DNA from: Aquabacterium sp. NJ1
Lineage (GTDB): Bacteria; Pseudomonadota; Gammaproteobacteria; Burkholderiales; Burkholderiaceae_C
NCBI RefSeq assembly: GCF_000768065.1
Contig: NZ_JRKM01000001.1
Location: 3,888,001 to 3,952,000 of the forward strand
Length of the DNA stretch: 64,000 bases
Direction of reading: 5' to 3'
Shown: piece by piece, positions 1 to 9,592 of the stretch
Numbering within the stretch: position 1 is the first letter of the stretch
How the letters are laid out: each line of letters starts with the position of its first letter
Translations under genes and position numbers: made by a program
Notes under the pieces: model-generated
What the model saw: the letters and a program-made list of their open reading frames with translations, nothing else
Told to the model about the DNA's origin: nothing
Databases searched by the model: none

Positions 1-1327
1 CGGTGTGCTTTTGCAGGATGTACTCGGCCGAGTCGTAGAAGGCCTCGGGCAGCTGCCAGCCGCTTTGCGTGTTGTGGTACAGCGGCAGGCGCACGATGCG
101 CGGGAAGACGCGGTGTGTGCAGATGGCGCTCAGGCACAGGTCGGTGGCCCACAGGTGCCAGCCGATCTGCGGGTCGATGCGGTGGATGGAGTCTTTCGAG
201 ATCACCAGGGCCAGCTCGTCGATGGACACGGCGGCGTCCGATGCGGGGTGGTCGGCGCTGTTGACGCGGTCGATCACAAAGCCGGCGGGTTCAGGCTGTT
301 CGGTCTGGCGGTTGATGCCCATGCCGATGAAGCCCAGCAAGGTCTTGGGGCGGTCTTCCGCCGAGATGGTGGCCAGCAAGGCATTGAGGCGTTGGCCAAA
401 GCCCTTGGGGAAGTAGACGTCCTGGTGGCACAGCAGCACCCAGTCGCTTTGCGCATGGGCCAGCGAGGCCTCCAGCGCTTCGGCCGGCGTGGCCGCCTGG
501 CGGTAGGAAATGATGCGGGCCTGCACTTCCTTGAGCCCCGGCGATTGCTCGACGTTCACACGCAGTTGCTGTTCTTTGGTGGTGGGCACCACCACGTCGA
601 ACAGTGGCTGGCTGGAGGCGGGTTGCACATCATCGAACTGGCGCACGCCGCGGATGATGAAGTGCTTCATGCGGTGCACGCGGTCGGCGCAACCTGCGGG
701 CACACCGAGCGCATCGCCCATGTAGCGCACGGCGGCGGCCACCTTGTCGTCCATGGGCTGATCGGGCTGGTGGTCCACCAGGGTGGGGGTCCAGCCGGCG
801 TCCAGCAGCAGCTTGTAGATGGTCGAGTGCGACTGGTAGCGGGGGTGCGCCAGCTCCTGGCTGAGCGTGTCATGAGCCGAAGCCGCGATCCCCGTGGAAG
901 GGTCCGCCTCGATCAGGTGCGCCAGGGTGGACAGGCAGGCATGGTTCTCGGCCAGCACGAACAACTGGCCACCAGGGGCCAGCAAGGGGCCCAGCTCGGC
1001 CAGCGTCTTGGCGGCGTGGGGCAGGTGCTCCAGGCGGTTGACCACGATCAGGTCAAAGCTGCCCTTGTTGACCGGCAGGGCGGTGGTATGCGGGTTCAGC
1101 GCCAGCCACTGCGCTTGTGGGTGCCGGCGCTGATAGGCCTGGGCCAGCTCACCCTGGCCGCAATCCAGCTCCAGCACCTGCGAGGCGGCCGGCAGGGCGG
1201 CCAGCAGCCGTTGAAAAGAAGGGTCTGCGGCACGGGCTGCGCGCTCGTGGCTGGCCGGTGCCGGCGAGCCACCACCGATCACGATCAGGGCGGGTGCGGG
1301 CGCGTTGAAGGTGGCGGGTGCATTCAT
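1..1327 (-). CDS. Methyltransferase-glycosyltransferase-like two-domain protein (partial, C-terminus beyond left edge)
   Basis: At least 442 residues are visible; no stop is reached before the window edge. Residues about 40-130 look like a class I SAM-dependent methyltransferase: motif I reads VLELDCGQGE at 51-60, followed by FDLIVVNRLEHLP near 91-103. A second domain starts near residue 243 (FDVVVPTTKEQQLRVN) and carries DWVLLCHQDVYFPKGF near 295-310, which resembles the nucleotide-sugar-binding part of family 2-like glycosyltransferases. The start is the ATG at 1325-1327 because the ATG just upstream is out of frame and ends at once. A GT2 gene lies 90 bp upstream on the same strand, so the pair probably acts on a surface glycan. 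The substrate is unknown. The long open frame on the opposite strand is an antisense shadow. Confidence 0.75.
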   Translation of the reverse strand, partial: MNAPATFNAPAPALIVIGGGSPAPASHERAARAADPSFQRLLAALPAASQVLELDCGQGELAQAYQRRHPQAQWLALNPHTTALPVNKGSFDLIVVNRLEHLPHAAKTLAELGPLLAPGGQLFVLAENHACLSTLAHLIEADPSTGIAASAHDTLSQELAHPRYQSHSTIYKLLLDAGWTPTLVDHQPDQPMDDKVAAAVRYMGDALGVPAGCADRVHRMKHFIIRGVRQFDDVQPASSQPLFDVVVPTTKEQQLRVNVEQSPGLKEVQARIISYRQAATPAEALEASLAHAQSDWVLLCHQDVYFPKGFGQRLNALLATISAEDRPKTLLGFIGMGINRQTEQPEPAGFVIDRVNSADHPASDAAVSIDELALVISKDSIHRIDPQIGWHLWATDLCLSAICTHRVFPRIVRLPLYHNTQSGWQLPEAFYDSAEYILQKHT

Positions 1328-1417
1328 ACCACCATGATGGGCTTTTCACCCTGGAGCGATCTGCCAATGAGGCGCCTGAACAGTGCATTAATCCCGGCCT
1401 CACGGCAGGGCACGCCT

Positions 1418-2434
1418 TCAGATTTCGGCCATGGTGCCGAGCAGCAATTTCAGGTTGTGGCGAGCCAGATGGCTGCCGCGTCCGTGCACGGCGCCCTCGA
1501 GCTTGGGGTTCTCGCCGATGGCCAGGCACTGGCGCCAGGCGTTCTCGATCATGGGCAGGATGTCGGTGGCTTGCTCGGGCAGGGCGGTGGCCAGGTCCAG
1601 CAGCACGTCGCCCAGCACGAAGTAGAAATCGGGTGAGTCGGGCCAGTTGGCCATCTCGGTGTCGGCCAGTTGAATGGCTTGCTCCACCTGGCCGCTGGCC
1701 TTGAGGGCATACAGGCTGCGCAGGATCAGGTCATGTCGCCACGGGGGCTCACGCGTGGCCTGCGGGCCCAGCAACTGCAAGGCCTGTTCATAGGCTCGCC
1801 AGGCATCCTCGAAGCGGTCATGGATCTCGTGGTCCTTGCCCAGCTGGTAGCGCAGGTAGGCGTCTTGCGGGCGTTCGGCCATGGCGGCTTCCAGCAAGGC
1901 ACGGTTGCGCGCGCCTTTGGCCTGCATCTGCGCGGGCATGTAGCCGTCGTGCAGCACGGTCACAGCCAGGTCCCTGCGGGGCAGGCTGGACACCGGTTGT
2001 TCGTGGATGCGGCCTTCGTATTTCACGCCAACCGGCAGCACGCGCGGCAGCCAGCTGGAGGCGTCTTGTTGATGGGGCTGGCCGTTGGCCTGGAAGGCAC
2101 TGCGCACGTCCACGCGGCCCATGAAGTCGGGTGGCTGATGCCGCAGTGCCGCAATCAGTTCGCCACCTTCACTCAGGATCTCGTCGGCATCCAGCACCAG
2201 GTTCCAGTCAGCCTGGCTCAAGGCCAGTGCGGCATTGCGCGCTGCAGCAAAGTCCTGCACCCAGGTGAAGTGGTGCACCTGTGCGCCTTCGGCTTGCGCC
2301 AGGGCCACGGTGTTGTCGCAAGAGCCCGTGTCGAGCACGATCATCTCGTCCACCCAGGGGCGTGCGCTGCGCAGGCAACGCACGATGCAGCGCGCTTCAT
2401 CGCGGGCAATCATGACCAGGGCAACGCGGGACAC
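1418..2434 (-). CDS. Glycosyltransferase family 2 protein with TPR-like C-terminal half
   Basis: The 338-residue product starts MSRVALVMIARDEA and has the GT-A nucleotide-sugar motif LVLDADE at about 79-85, with DTGSCDNT at 35-42. This matches the GT2 subgroup annotated as cell-wall or O-glycan transferases working on UDP- or GDP-sugars in the cytoplasm. The second half (about 185-330) is helical, with repeated YxxGLxxLxxxG-like spacing such as LRYQLGKDHEIHDRFEDAW, as in TPR-extended GT2 enzymes. It precedes the methyltransferase-GT gene on the same strand, and the two are likely cotranscribed. The sugar and acceptor cannot be told from sequence. Confidence 0.88.
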   Translation of the reverse strand: MSRVALVMIARDEARCIVRCLRSARPWVDEMIVLDTGSCDNTVALAQAEGAQVHHFTWVQDFAAARNAALALSQADWNLVLDADEILSEGGELIAALRHQPPDFMGRVDVRSAFQANGQPHQQDASSWLPRVLPVGVKYEGRIHEQPVSSLPRRDLAVTVLHDGYMPAQMQAKGARNRALLEAAMAERPQDAYLRYQLGKDHEIHDRFEDAWRAYEQALQLLGPQATREPPWRHDLILRSLYALKASGQVEQAIQLADTEMANWPDSPDFYFVLGDVLLDLATALPEQATDILPMIENAWRQCLAIGENPKLEGAVHGRGSHLARHNLKLLLGTMAEI

Positions 2435-2472
2435 AGGGGCTCACAAATCCATACACATGCTCGGCAGTGTGG

Positions 2473-2521
2473 GGCTCAAACTTGAGCCACGAACCCCGAA
2501 ACAGGGTGTGGGTTAACACCC
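2473..2521. promoter_or_regulatory. Two inverted repeats between divergent genes
   Basis: In the 194-bp gap between the minus-strand GT2 gene and the plus-strand exported protein there is a perfect 7-bp inverted repeat GGCTCAA-AC-TTGAGCC (2473-2488) and a 6-bp repeat GGGTGT-N6-ACACCC (2504-2521). Either could be an operator or an mRNA hairpin. No regulator gene lies next to them. Confidence 0.3.
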
Positions 2522-2628
2522 AAATAGCGTGCTTACGCCACCGCTACTGATGGCATCCCCCGGGATTACGTCATTGCAGAATGAATTCACGGCAATAAGC
2601 TGAACCCAGGTCGAAGCAGGAGACCCGT

Positions 2629-2997
2629 ATGCGCAATCAACTCATTCTGATGTTGGCGATGACGTCGATCATGACGGCAGCGCGTGCGCAAGACGCCGAA
2701 CCCGAAGTGGTTCAACAACTCAGCACGACCCAGGCTCATTTGCGCGAGATGTCGCCACCGTCGGGCAAGCCGGCATCGGCCACCCCCTTGCTGGGGCGGC
2801 TGGTGGGCAAGATGCTGTCCGAGCAGTTCAAGGATGTGCGCATTGATCTGGAATCTGATGCCGGCCCGGTCAACCCGGCGATGGCACCCACGCAAGGGGC
2901 CCTGCATTTGAACCGTCGTGCCGAAATCTGCTTTGACAACTACCGCGTCGGCCTCAAGCGCGACGGCGTGGTCATGCGCTACGAACTGACGTTCTGA
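2629..2997 (+). CDS. Small exported protein of unknown function
   Basis: The 122-residue product has a signal peptide: MRNQLILMLAMTSIMTAARAQD, with an AxA-type cleavage site before about residue 21. A good ribosome binding site (AGGAGA) lies 5-10 bp before the ATG. The mature part is about 100 residues, mixed charge, with no cysteine pair (one Cys in RAEICFDNYRVGLK) and no membrane helix, and ends in an amphipathic strand-like stretch DGVVMRYELTF. I do not recognise the family. Its terminator region abuts a convergent gene 7 bp away. Confidence 0.7.
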   Translation: MRNQLILMLAMTSIMTAARAQDAEPEVVQQLSTTQAHLREMSPPSGKPASATPLLGRLVGKMLSEQFKDVRIDLESDAGPVNPAMAPTQGALHLNRRAEICFDNYRVGLKRDGVVMRYELTF

Positions 2998-3003
2998 GCA
3001 GCG

Positions 3004-3573
3004 TCAGCGGGGCGCGATGCCCGGCATCACCAGGATGTTGTCGAACATGTGCGACTTGTTGCTGATGCAGTCGCCTTGTACCCAGGTGAGCGTTTTCAGG
3101 TTGTAGAAAACCGAGGGGAAGACCACGCGTTGCCAGCCCGGCTTGCCATCCAGCGGGGCGCTCATGCGCACTTGCGTGCCATCGGTCTTGGTGCCGATGA
3201 ATTCGACCGTGGCGGGGGCGTCCGCATTGGCTTCGGCCAGGTCCAGGGCCAGCACCGAGAAGGGCTTGCCCGACTGGGCGGTGAGCGTCGTGCTGGCGTT
3301 GCAGCTGTTGGCCAGCATGGCCGTGTTGCCGCCCACATTGGGCGCCCACAGCTTGCCGATGGCGTGAAAGCCCACCGGGCGTTCGTCGTCCGGCGCAGGG
3401 GCGTAGCGCAGCGCGTAGCCCTTGCTGGCATACACCGAGCCCACATTGCAGATGGGTTGGGTTCGCGCGCACGTGAGGTCTTCGAAGTCCAGCACCACGG
3501 CCTGGGCCAGTTGCACGCCCGCCATGCCCGTGAGGGCGACGAACACTTGAAGGGCGAGGCGGCGAGACAGCAT
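3004..3573 (-). CDS. Exported protein of unknown function, lectin/CBM-like fold possible
   Basis: The 189-residue product begins MLSRRLALQVFVALTGMAGVQLAQA, a classic signal peptide, which is why this start is preferred over an ATG 33 bp upstream (3606); neither has a clear Shine-Dalgarno site. The mature protein has VLDFEDL at its N-terminus and LTWVQGDCISNKSHMFDNILVMPG at its end. This pattern, a short FEDL start and a terminal FDNI strand, is typical of secreted beta-sandwich proteins related to PEP-CTERM and NPCBM-type domains, but no PEP-CTERM anchor is present. Four cysteines (CARTQPIC, NSCN, GDC) may form disulfides in the periplasm. Function unknown. Confidence 0.65.
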   Translation of the reverse strand: MLSRRLALQVFVALTGMAGVQLAQAVVLDFEDLTCARTQPICNVGSVYASKGYALRYAPAPDDERPVGFHAIGKLWAPNVGGNTAMLANSCNASTTLTAQSGKPFSVLALDLAEANADAPATVEFIGTKTDGTQVRMSAPLDGKPGWQRVVFPSVFYNLKTLTWVQGDCISNKSHMFDNILVMPGIAPR

Positions 3574-3663
3574 GGTCAACAAGGCGAGGCAGGGGTGAAC
3601 GGCCATTCTAGGCAGCCCGCCCCAGGCGTGGGGTGAAATTGCTGAACGGCGCCCGGTAATTTT

Positions 3664-4791
<1,128 letters not shown>

Positions 4792-4818
4792 CGGCTTGTT
4801 CTACCTCGGGTGTGCTGC

Positions 4819-5940
4819 TCAGCGGGTGTGGGCGGCAATCACATCACGGACCATGGCGTCGGGGGCGGTCCGCGTGCTCGCTTGCCCCAGTGGCCCGACG
4901 ACCACGAACTTGATCTCGCCGCCTTCGGCTTTCTTGTCCACCTGCATCAGCTCGATGTAGCGGTCTGCGCCCAGATCCGGGCCCTTGACGGGCAGGCCGG
5001 TGCGCTCGATCAAGGCCTTGATGCGCAGCGAGGTGGCTTCGTCGATCAGGCCCAGTCGTGCTGACAGATCAGCGGCCATGACCATGCCACAACCCACGGC
5101 CTCGCCGTGCAGCCATTCGCCGTAACCCATGCCGGATTCGATGGCGTGGCCGAAGGTGTGGCCAAAGTTCAGGATGGCGCGCAGGCCGGATTCCTTTTCG
5201 TCCTGGCCCACCACCCAGGCCTTGATTTCGCACGAGCGCTTGATGGCGTGCATCAGTGCGGCGCGGTCGCGGGCGAGCAGCTTGTCCATGTTGGCTTCGA
5301 GCCAGGACAGGAAGTCGGCATCGGCAATCGGGCCGTACTTGATGACCTCGGCCAGGCCGGCCAGCAGTTCTTTTTGCGGCAGGGTGTCCAGCGTATCGAG
5401 GTCGCAGATCACGCGCTGGGGCTGGTAGAAAGCCCCGATCATGTTCTTGCCCGCCGGGTGGTTGATCGCCGTCTTGCCACCCACCGATGAGTCGACCTGC
5501 GACAGCAGTGTGGTGGGCACCTGCACGAAGGGCACGCCGCGCATGTAGCAGGCTGCGGCAAAGCCGGTCATGTCACCCACCACACCACCGCCCAGTGCGT
5601 ACAGCACGGTCTTGCGGTCCGCGGCTTCTTCCAGCAACTTGGTGAAGATCTGGTTGAGGGCGGGCCAGTCCTTGTACTGCTCGCCATCGGGCAGTTCCAC
5701 GTCCAGCACGGTTTTGTGATGCGGCGCCAGCGCGGCACGCAGCCTGGCCGTGTACAGCGGGCCCACCCTGGTGTTGGTGACGATCAGCGCCTTGGAGGAC
5801 TTGGGCAGGCCGGCAAAGGACGCCGCCTGCAGCAGGCCGCCACCGATCAGGATGTCGTAGCTGCGATCGCCCAGGTCAATGTGAACCTGGGTGTTGCCAG
5901 AGACGGAGGAGGATGCGGGCGGGAGGGGAGTTGATGCCAT
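4819..5940 (-). CDS. aroB: 3-dehydroquinate synthase
   Basis: The 373-residue enzyme converts DAHP to 3-dehydroquinate in the shikimate pathway, using NAD and a divalent metal. The AroB signature [16 protein letters not shown] and the following [15 protein letters not shown] stretch are intact, and the metal ligands sit in [16 protein letters not shown] and GEWLHGEAV. The frame stays open upstream to 6099, but that extension runs through the 4.5S RNA gene, so the ATG at 5938-5940 (MASTPLPP) is the likely start. It is probably cotranscribed with dgt; the aroK often found upstream is absent here. Confidence 0.96.
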   Translation of the reverse strand: MASTPLPPASSSVSGNTQVHIDLGDRSYDILIGGGLLQAASFAGLPKSSKALIVTNTRVGPLYTARLRAALAPHHKTVLDVELPDGEQYKDWPALNQIFTKLLEEAADRKTVLYALGGGVVGDMTGFAAACYMRGVPFVQVPTTLLSQVDSSVGGKTAINHPAGKNMIGAFYQPQRVICDLDTLDTLPQKELLAGLAEVIKYGPIADADFLSWLEANMDKLLARDRAALMHAIKRSCEIKAWVVGQDEKESGLRAILNFGHTFGHAIESGMGYGEWLHGEAVGCGMVMAADLSARLGLIDEATSLRIKALIERTGLPVKGPDLGADRYIELMQVDKKAEGGEIKFVVVGPLGQASTRTAPDAMVRDVIAAHTR

Positions 5941-6013
5941 GAGCCTGAACGCGCCCCGAACTTCGCGGAAGTTCGGTCCCGGCCGCGACGCAGGGGGCAT
6001 CAAAACAAAGAAT

Positions 6014-6119
6014 GGGGTGACGAGCCTGAACCCCGGCACTGAAGGTAATCGGTTAGGGCTGCTTCGTTCCCGACCTGACCCGGTTGGCCGCACCCCCATG
6101 CGGGGAGGCCCGTCACCGA
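6014..6119 (-). ncRNA. ffs: 4.5S signal recognition particle RNA
   Basis: The reverse complement of 6057-6080 carries the SRP RNA domain IV core, GGTCAGGTCGGGAACGAAGC followed by AGCC, which matches the conserved GGUCAGGUCCGGAAGGAAGCAGCC apart from small changes. The ends pair: GGTGACGGGCCT (6106-6117) with AGGCTCGTCACC (6016-6027), giving a closed hairpin of about 105 nt. A -10-like TACAAT sits at 6122-6127, five to eight bases before the 5' end. The RNA binds Ffh and targets membrane proteins to SecYEG. End positions are estimated from the terminal stem. Confidence 0.92.
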
Positions 6120-6216
6120 CGATTGTAAGCCATGCCGCGGTACCGGGCTGGAACTTGTGTTGCCAGCCCGCGTTGCACCAGGGTGATGTGTTGCTTTCGA
6201 GGGGGATCGAGCGCGA

Positions 6217-6891
6217 TCAGGCCTGCGCCTTCAAGTGCGTGAGCATGAAGCTCACCGTGCGGTCCCAGGCCTGCTGGGCGCAGGCCGCGTCGAACACCTC
6301 GGGGCGGGTCTGGTTGACGAAGGCGTGGTGCGCCTGGTAGCGGTGGATGTCGGGTGCCTGACCGGCCTGCCGCATCGCCGCTTCCAGCTTGTCGACCAGC
6401 GCGGGCGTGCACCAGTCATCCAGGCTGGCAAAGTGCCCCTGGAAGGGGATGCGGATGCGTGCCGGGTCGGCGAACTCGGCAGGCGGGATGCCATAGAAGC
6501 ACACGGCCGCCGACAGGCCTGGCACGTGCACGGCGCTGGCCACGGTGAGTGCACCGCCCATGCAGAAGCCCATCACGCCCACCTTGCCGCCGCGTTGAGT
6601 CAGGTACTGCGTGGCACCGCGCAAGTCCTGGTGGGTGGCGTCGGCAAAGTCCAGGCCGTTCATCATGTGGCTGGCTTCGTCGGCGGTGCTGGCCAGGCGG
6701 CCGCGGTACAGATCGGGCGCCAGCGTGGTGATGCCGGCTGCTGCCATGCGGTCCACCAGGGCCAGGATGTGGTCATTGAGCCCCCACCATTCCTGGATCA
6801 GGATGACGCTGGGGCTGCCGGGGCCGGCATCGGCCAGATAGCCACGGCTTGTGGCGCCATCGGGGCGTTGGAACTCGATCATCTGACCCAT
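6217..6891 (-). CDS. Dienelactone hydrolase family protein
   Basis: The 224-residue alpha/beta hydrolase has the family's cysteine nucleophile in VGVMGFCMGG (Cys110), the conserved Glu in LIQEWWGLND (Glu34), an Asp in HFASLDDWCTP and the His in YQAHHAF. Classical members open dienelactones to maleylacetate in chloroaromatic breakdown, but many homologues are general esterases. There are no chlorocatechol genes nearby. It sits 32 bp after the PurM-like gene on the same strand and may be cotranscribed. Confidence 0.9.
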   Translation of the reverse strand: MGQMIEFQRPDGATSRGYLADAGPGSPSVILIQEWWGLNDHILALVDRMAAAGITTLAPDLYRGRLASTADEASHMMNGLDFADATHQDLRGATQYLTQRGGKVGVMGFCMGGALTVASAVHVPGLSAAVCFYGIPPAEFADPARIRIPFQGHFASLDDWCTPALVDKLEAAMRQAGQAPDIHRYQAHHAFVNQTRPEVFDAACAQQAWDRTVSFMLTHLKAQA

Positions 6892-6923
6892 GTTGGACTC
6901 CTTGCCTGTTTGGCGCCGAGTGT

Positions 6924-8045
6924 TCAGCGCAGTTGCAACTCGTCGGCGCCGTACACCACGTTCAACGGTTCGATCACGACCTGCTTGGGGCCGGCTTCCA
7001 CGCGGCCAGCCACCAGGGCCGGGATGCCCAGGCCTTGCGCGATCTCGACCACGCGCTGGGCATCGCTCGCCGCCACGTACAGCGCAAAACCGGCGCCCAT
7101 GTTGAGCGTGCCGTAGGCCTCGTGGTCATCCAGGCCGCATTCCTTTTGCATGAAGGCCAGCACGGGTGTTTTCTCGGGCAGGGCGGTGATGCGGTAGGTC
7201 AGCGCCTTGGGGTGGCGCAGCAGCTTGCGCCAGCCGTGGCCGGTCACGTTCGCACAGTAATGTGGGTGGATGCCGGCAGCGGCCAGGGCCTCAGTCACGG
7301 GCGAGTACAGCGTGGTGGGCGCCAGCAGGGCCTCGCCATAGGTCTGGCCATTGCCGATGTCGGTCAGGTAGCCCTTGGGCAGGCGCTCGGCCAGCTTGCG
7401 CGCCAGCGACAGGCCGTTGGCGTGGATGCCACTCGATGCCAGCAGCACGATGGCATCACCCGCTTCCATCTTGTCGCCCACCGACAGGCGGGTCTTGGGG
7501 CTGATGATGCCGGTGCAGGATGCGGCCAGATCCACACGGCCATCGGCCACGATGCCAGCCAGTGCGGGTGTTTCGCCGCCGCCCCAGGCCACATTGCAGA
7601 CCTCGCAGGCTTTTTTCCAGCCGGCCACCAGGGCATTGGCGCGGATCTTGTCGCCGAACCAGTCCGAGCCGCCAGCGGCCCAGTAGGCCTGCACGACCAG
7701 GGGCGTGGCGCCCACGGTGATCAGGTCATTGACGGCCATGGCGATGGTGTCTTGCGCGATGCTGTCGTAGTAGCTCTTGCCCGTCAGCGTGGCCATTTCG
7801 TCGGCCACCAGGGTCTTGGTGCCCAGGCACTCCACGATGGAGGCCAGGTACATCGGGCCCACGTCCACCACATAAGCCGACTCGCCACGCGAGGCCAGCA
7901 CTTCCGAGAAACCATGGCTGGCCAGGTTCGCACCGGTTTCAGCAGCAGCACGTTGCGCCGCGACCTTCAACGGGTCGATCAGGTCATAGTTGACACCGGC
8001 CTGGTCGTAGGTGAGGGGCGCGTTCTGGTTAGTGGGCGTGGTCAT
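6924..8045 (-). CDS. PurM-family (AIR synthase-related) ATP-dependent protein
   Basis: The 373-residue protein has the PurM/ThiL/SelD fold signatures: TYDQAGVNYD at the N-terminus, MAVNDLITVGATPL near 105-118, a GGGETPALAG loop near 170 and LASSGIHANGLSLARK near 220, then VTGHGWRKLLR. True PurM (FGAM to AIR) reads differently at several of these points, for example VDxxDxLV at the start and a GxGG stretch near residue 40, and is usually about 345 residues. I see this as a divergent PurM paralogue annotated either as purM or as AIR synthase-related. A separate purM elsewhere in the genome is likely but cannot be seen here. Confidence 0.82.
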   Translation of the reverse strand: MTTPTNQNAPLTYDQAGVNYDLIDPLKVAAQRAAAETGANLASHGFSEVLASRGESAYVVDVGPMYLASIVECLGTKTLVADEMATLTGKSYYDSIAQDTIAMAVNDLITVGATPLVVQAYWAAGGSDWFGDKIRANALVAGWKKACEVCNVAWGGGETPALAGIVADGRVDLAASCTGIISPKTRLSVGDKMEAGDAIVLLASSGIHANGLSLARKLAERLPKGYLTDIGNGQTYGEALLAPTTLYSPVTEALAAAGIHPHYCANVTGHGWRKLLRHPKALTYRITALPEKTPVLAFMQKECGLDDHEAYGTLNMGAGFALYVAASDAQRVVEIAQGLGIPALVAGRVEAGPKQVVIEPLNVVYGADELQLR

Positions 8046-8404
8046 GGGCAGGCAAAGAGCTGGGTGATCGGGAAAACCGCGATTATCCCGTACCGCGGCG
8101 GGGTATGGGGTAATTTGCGTGGACGGCGCTCCACGATGAGCCCGTTTAAGGGGGCGCTAGGGGAGGGCGCTGCAGTTGCGCGTCTTTGGTTTCATGTGAG
8201 GGGCGACGGCCACTGAACGAGGGCAAAGGGGTGGCCGGTGCGGGGAGGGGCTTGGGCGGGTGACTGCTAGACTTGAACGCGTCATTGCCACTGAACAAGG
8301 ACTTGTCCATGCTTGCTTCCCATGAGCTCACCTGCGGCGCTTGTCTGCAGGGCCTGCTCAGCCGCCAGAACGGTCACTGCATGACGCTGGCCTGAGGCGG
8401 GTCC
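8046..8404. other. Intergenic region without a supported gene
   Basis: These 359 bp separate two divergent genes. A minus-strand -10-like GATAAT at 8082-8087 may serve the PurM-like gene. A 61-codon frame on the minus strand (8146-8331, Pro/Ser-rich) and a 28-codon plus-strand frame at 8308-8394 (MLASHELTCGACLQ...) exist but lack a convincing ribosome binding site or recognisable domain. No RNA gene or long repeat is seen. Confidence 0.5.
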
Positions 8405-9523
8405 ATGGTGCATTTGCTGGGCAAACTGTTGCGCAGTTTGCGTGAAGACAAGTTTTTCCTTGTTCTGCTTGCCGGTCTGGTGGCACTCAGCGCGCTTGCA
8501 CCGAGCGGCATGGGCGCCTATGCGTCGCTGGTCGATTGGCCGACGATCGCGGCGCTCACCGGGTTGTTGCTGCTGACCAAGGGCATCGAGGTCAGTGGCG
8601 TGCTGCACCGTTTCGGCCTCGCCCTCATCCGCTTGATGGTGACCGAGCGCGCTGCGGCGCTGTGCCTGGTGATCGCCGCCGCGTTGCTGTCCATGGTGCT
8701 GACCAACGACGTGGCCTTGTTTGTCGTGGTGCCTCTGACGCTGGGGATGTGCCGCCTCACGAAAATGCCGGCAACCAGGCTGATCGTGTTCGAGGCGCTG
8801 GCCGTGAATGTCGGCTCGGCGCTGACGCCGATTGGCAATCCACAGAATCTGTTCCTGTGGCAACGCTCGGAAGCTTCTTTCGGTCAGTTCGTGTGGCACA
8901 TGCTGCCGCTGGTCGCGCTGATGATGGCAGCGCTGCTTGTGCTGACCGCCTGCACGTTTGGCCGCCAGGCAGTGCAGGCACGCGACGACGCCACCCTCGT
9001 GGCGCTTGACCGCCCGCTGCTGGGTGTGTCGCTTGCGCTGTACTTGCCGTTCCTGATTGCCACCGACCTGCATCACGTCGGCGTGGCGGTGACCGCGTTG
9101 CTGGCGGTGTTCCTGGTGCTGCGGCCGCGTGTGTTGGCCCAGCTGGACTGGGGGCTGCTGCTGGTGTTCATCCTGATGTTCATCGACCTGCGTCTGCTCG
9201 TTGGCCTGGCGGGTGTGCGCGAAGCGCTGCAACACCTCGGGCTTGACCAGCCAGCGCACCTGTATTTCGCCGGCATCGGCGCCTCGCAGATCGTCAGCAA
9301 TGTGCCGGCGGCCATCGCGCTGGCGGAATACGCCAAAGACTGGCGGGTGCTGGCCTACGGCGTGAACGTCGGCGGCTTCGGGTTCATGGTCGGTTCGCTC
9401 GCTAACCTGATCGCCCTGCGCCTGTCAGGTGACCGCAGGGCCTGGCTGAGCTTTCACGCCTACGCCATCCCCGCGCTGTTCGTGGCCGCCGCCATGGGCT
9501 ACCTGCTGCTGTTCGTGAGGTAA
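8405..9523 (+). CDS. SLC13/ArsB-NhaD ion-transporter superfamily membrane protein
   Basis: The 372-residue protein is strongly hydrophobic, with about ten predicted membrane helices. Two family motifs are visible: SMVLTNDVALFVVVPLTLG (about 97-115) and VGSALTPIGNPQNLFLW (about 137-153), which correspond to the re-entrant hairpin motifs of arsenite/Na+:H+/dicarboxylate transporters; a second such hairpin, SQIVSNVPAAIAL, lies near 298-310. The substrate cannot be told; the family moves arsenite, dicarboxylates or sodium. It stands alone between divergent and convergent neighbours. The antisense frame across it is His/Gln-rich and is a shadow. Confidence 0.85.
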   Translation: MVHLLGKLLRSLREDKFFLVLLAGLVALSALAPSGMGAYASLVDWPTIAALTGLLLLTKGIEVSGVLHRFGLALIRLMVTERAAALCLVIAAALLSMVLTNDVALFVVVPLTLGMCRLTKMPATRLIVFEALAVNVGSALTPIGNPQNLFLWQRSEASFGQFVWHMLPLVALMMAALLVLTACTFGRQAVQARDDATLVALDRPLLGVSLALYLPFLIATDLHHVGVAVTALLAVFLVLRPRVLAQLDWGLLLVFILMFIDLRLLVGLAGVREALQHLGLDQPAHLYFAGIGASQIVSNVPAAIALAEYAKDWRVLAYGVNVGGFGFMVGSLANLIALRLSGDRRAWLSFHAYAIPALFVAAAMGYLLLFVR

Positions 9524-9592
9524 GTGCCCCCGACGCGGTTGACGCTATGCGGCTGCCTGCTTGCGGCCAGCAAGCTGCTGGCTGATTACTGG

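Noticed and set aside
5-1636. Long plus-strand frame (543 codons) over the left edge
   Set aside because: Antisense to the methyltransferase-GT gene and the next GT2; composition is His/Gly/Val-rich as expected of a shadow frame.
5941-6099. N-terminal extension of AroB
   Set aside because: It runs through the 4.5S RNA gene and has no similarity to AroB.
8308-8394. 28-codon frame with three Cys (MLASHELTCGAC...)
   Set aside because: No ribosome site, too short and no known motif; may be chance.
8282-9259. Minus-strand 325-codon frame, His/Gln-rich
   Set aside because: Antisense to the membrane permease, whose helices and motifs are clear on the plus strand.
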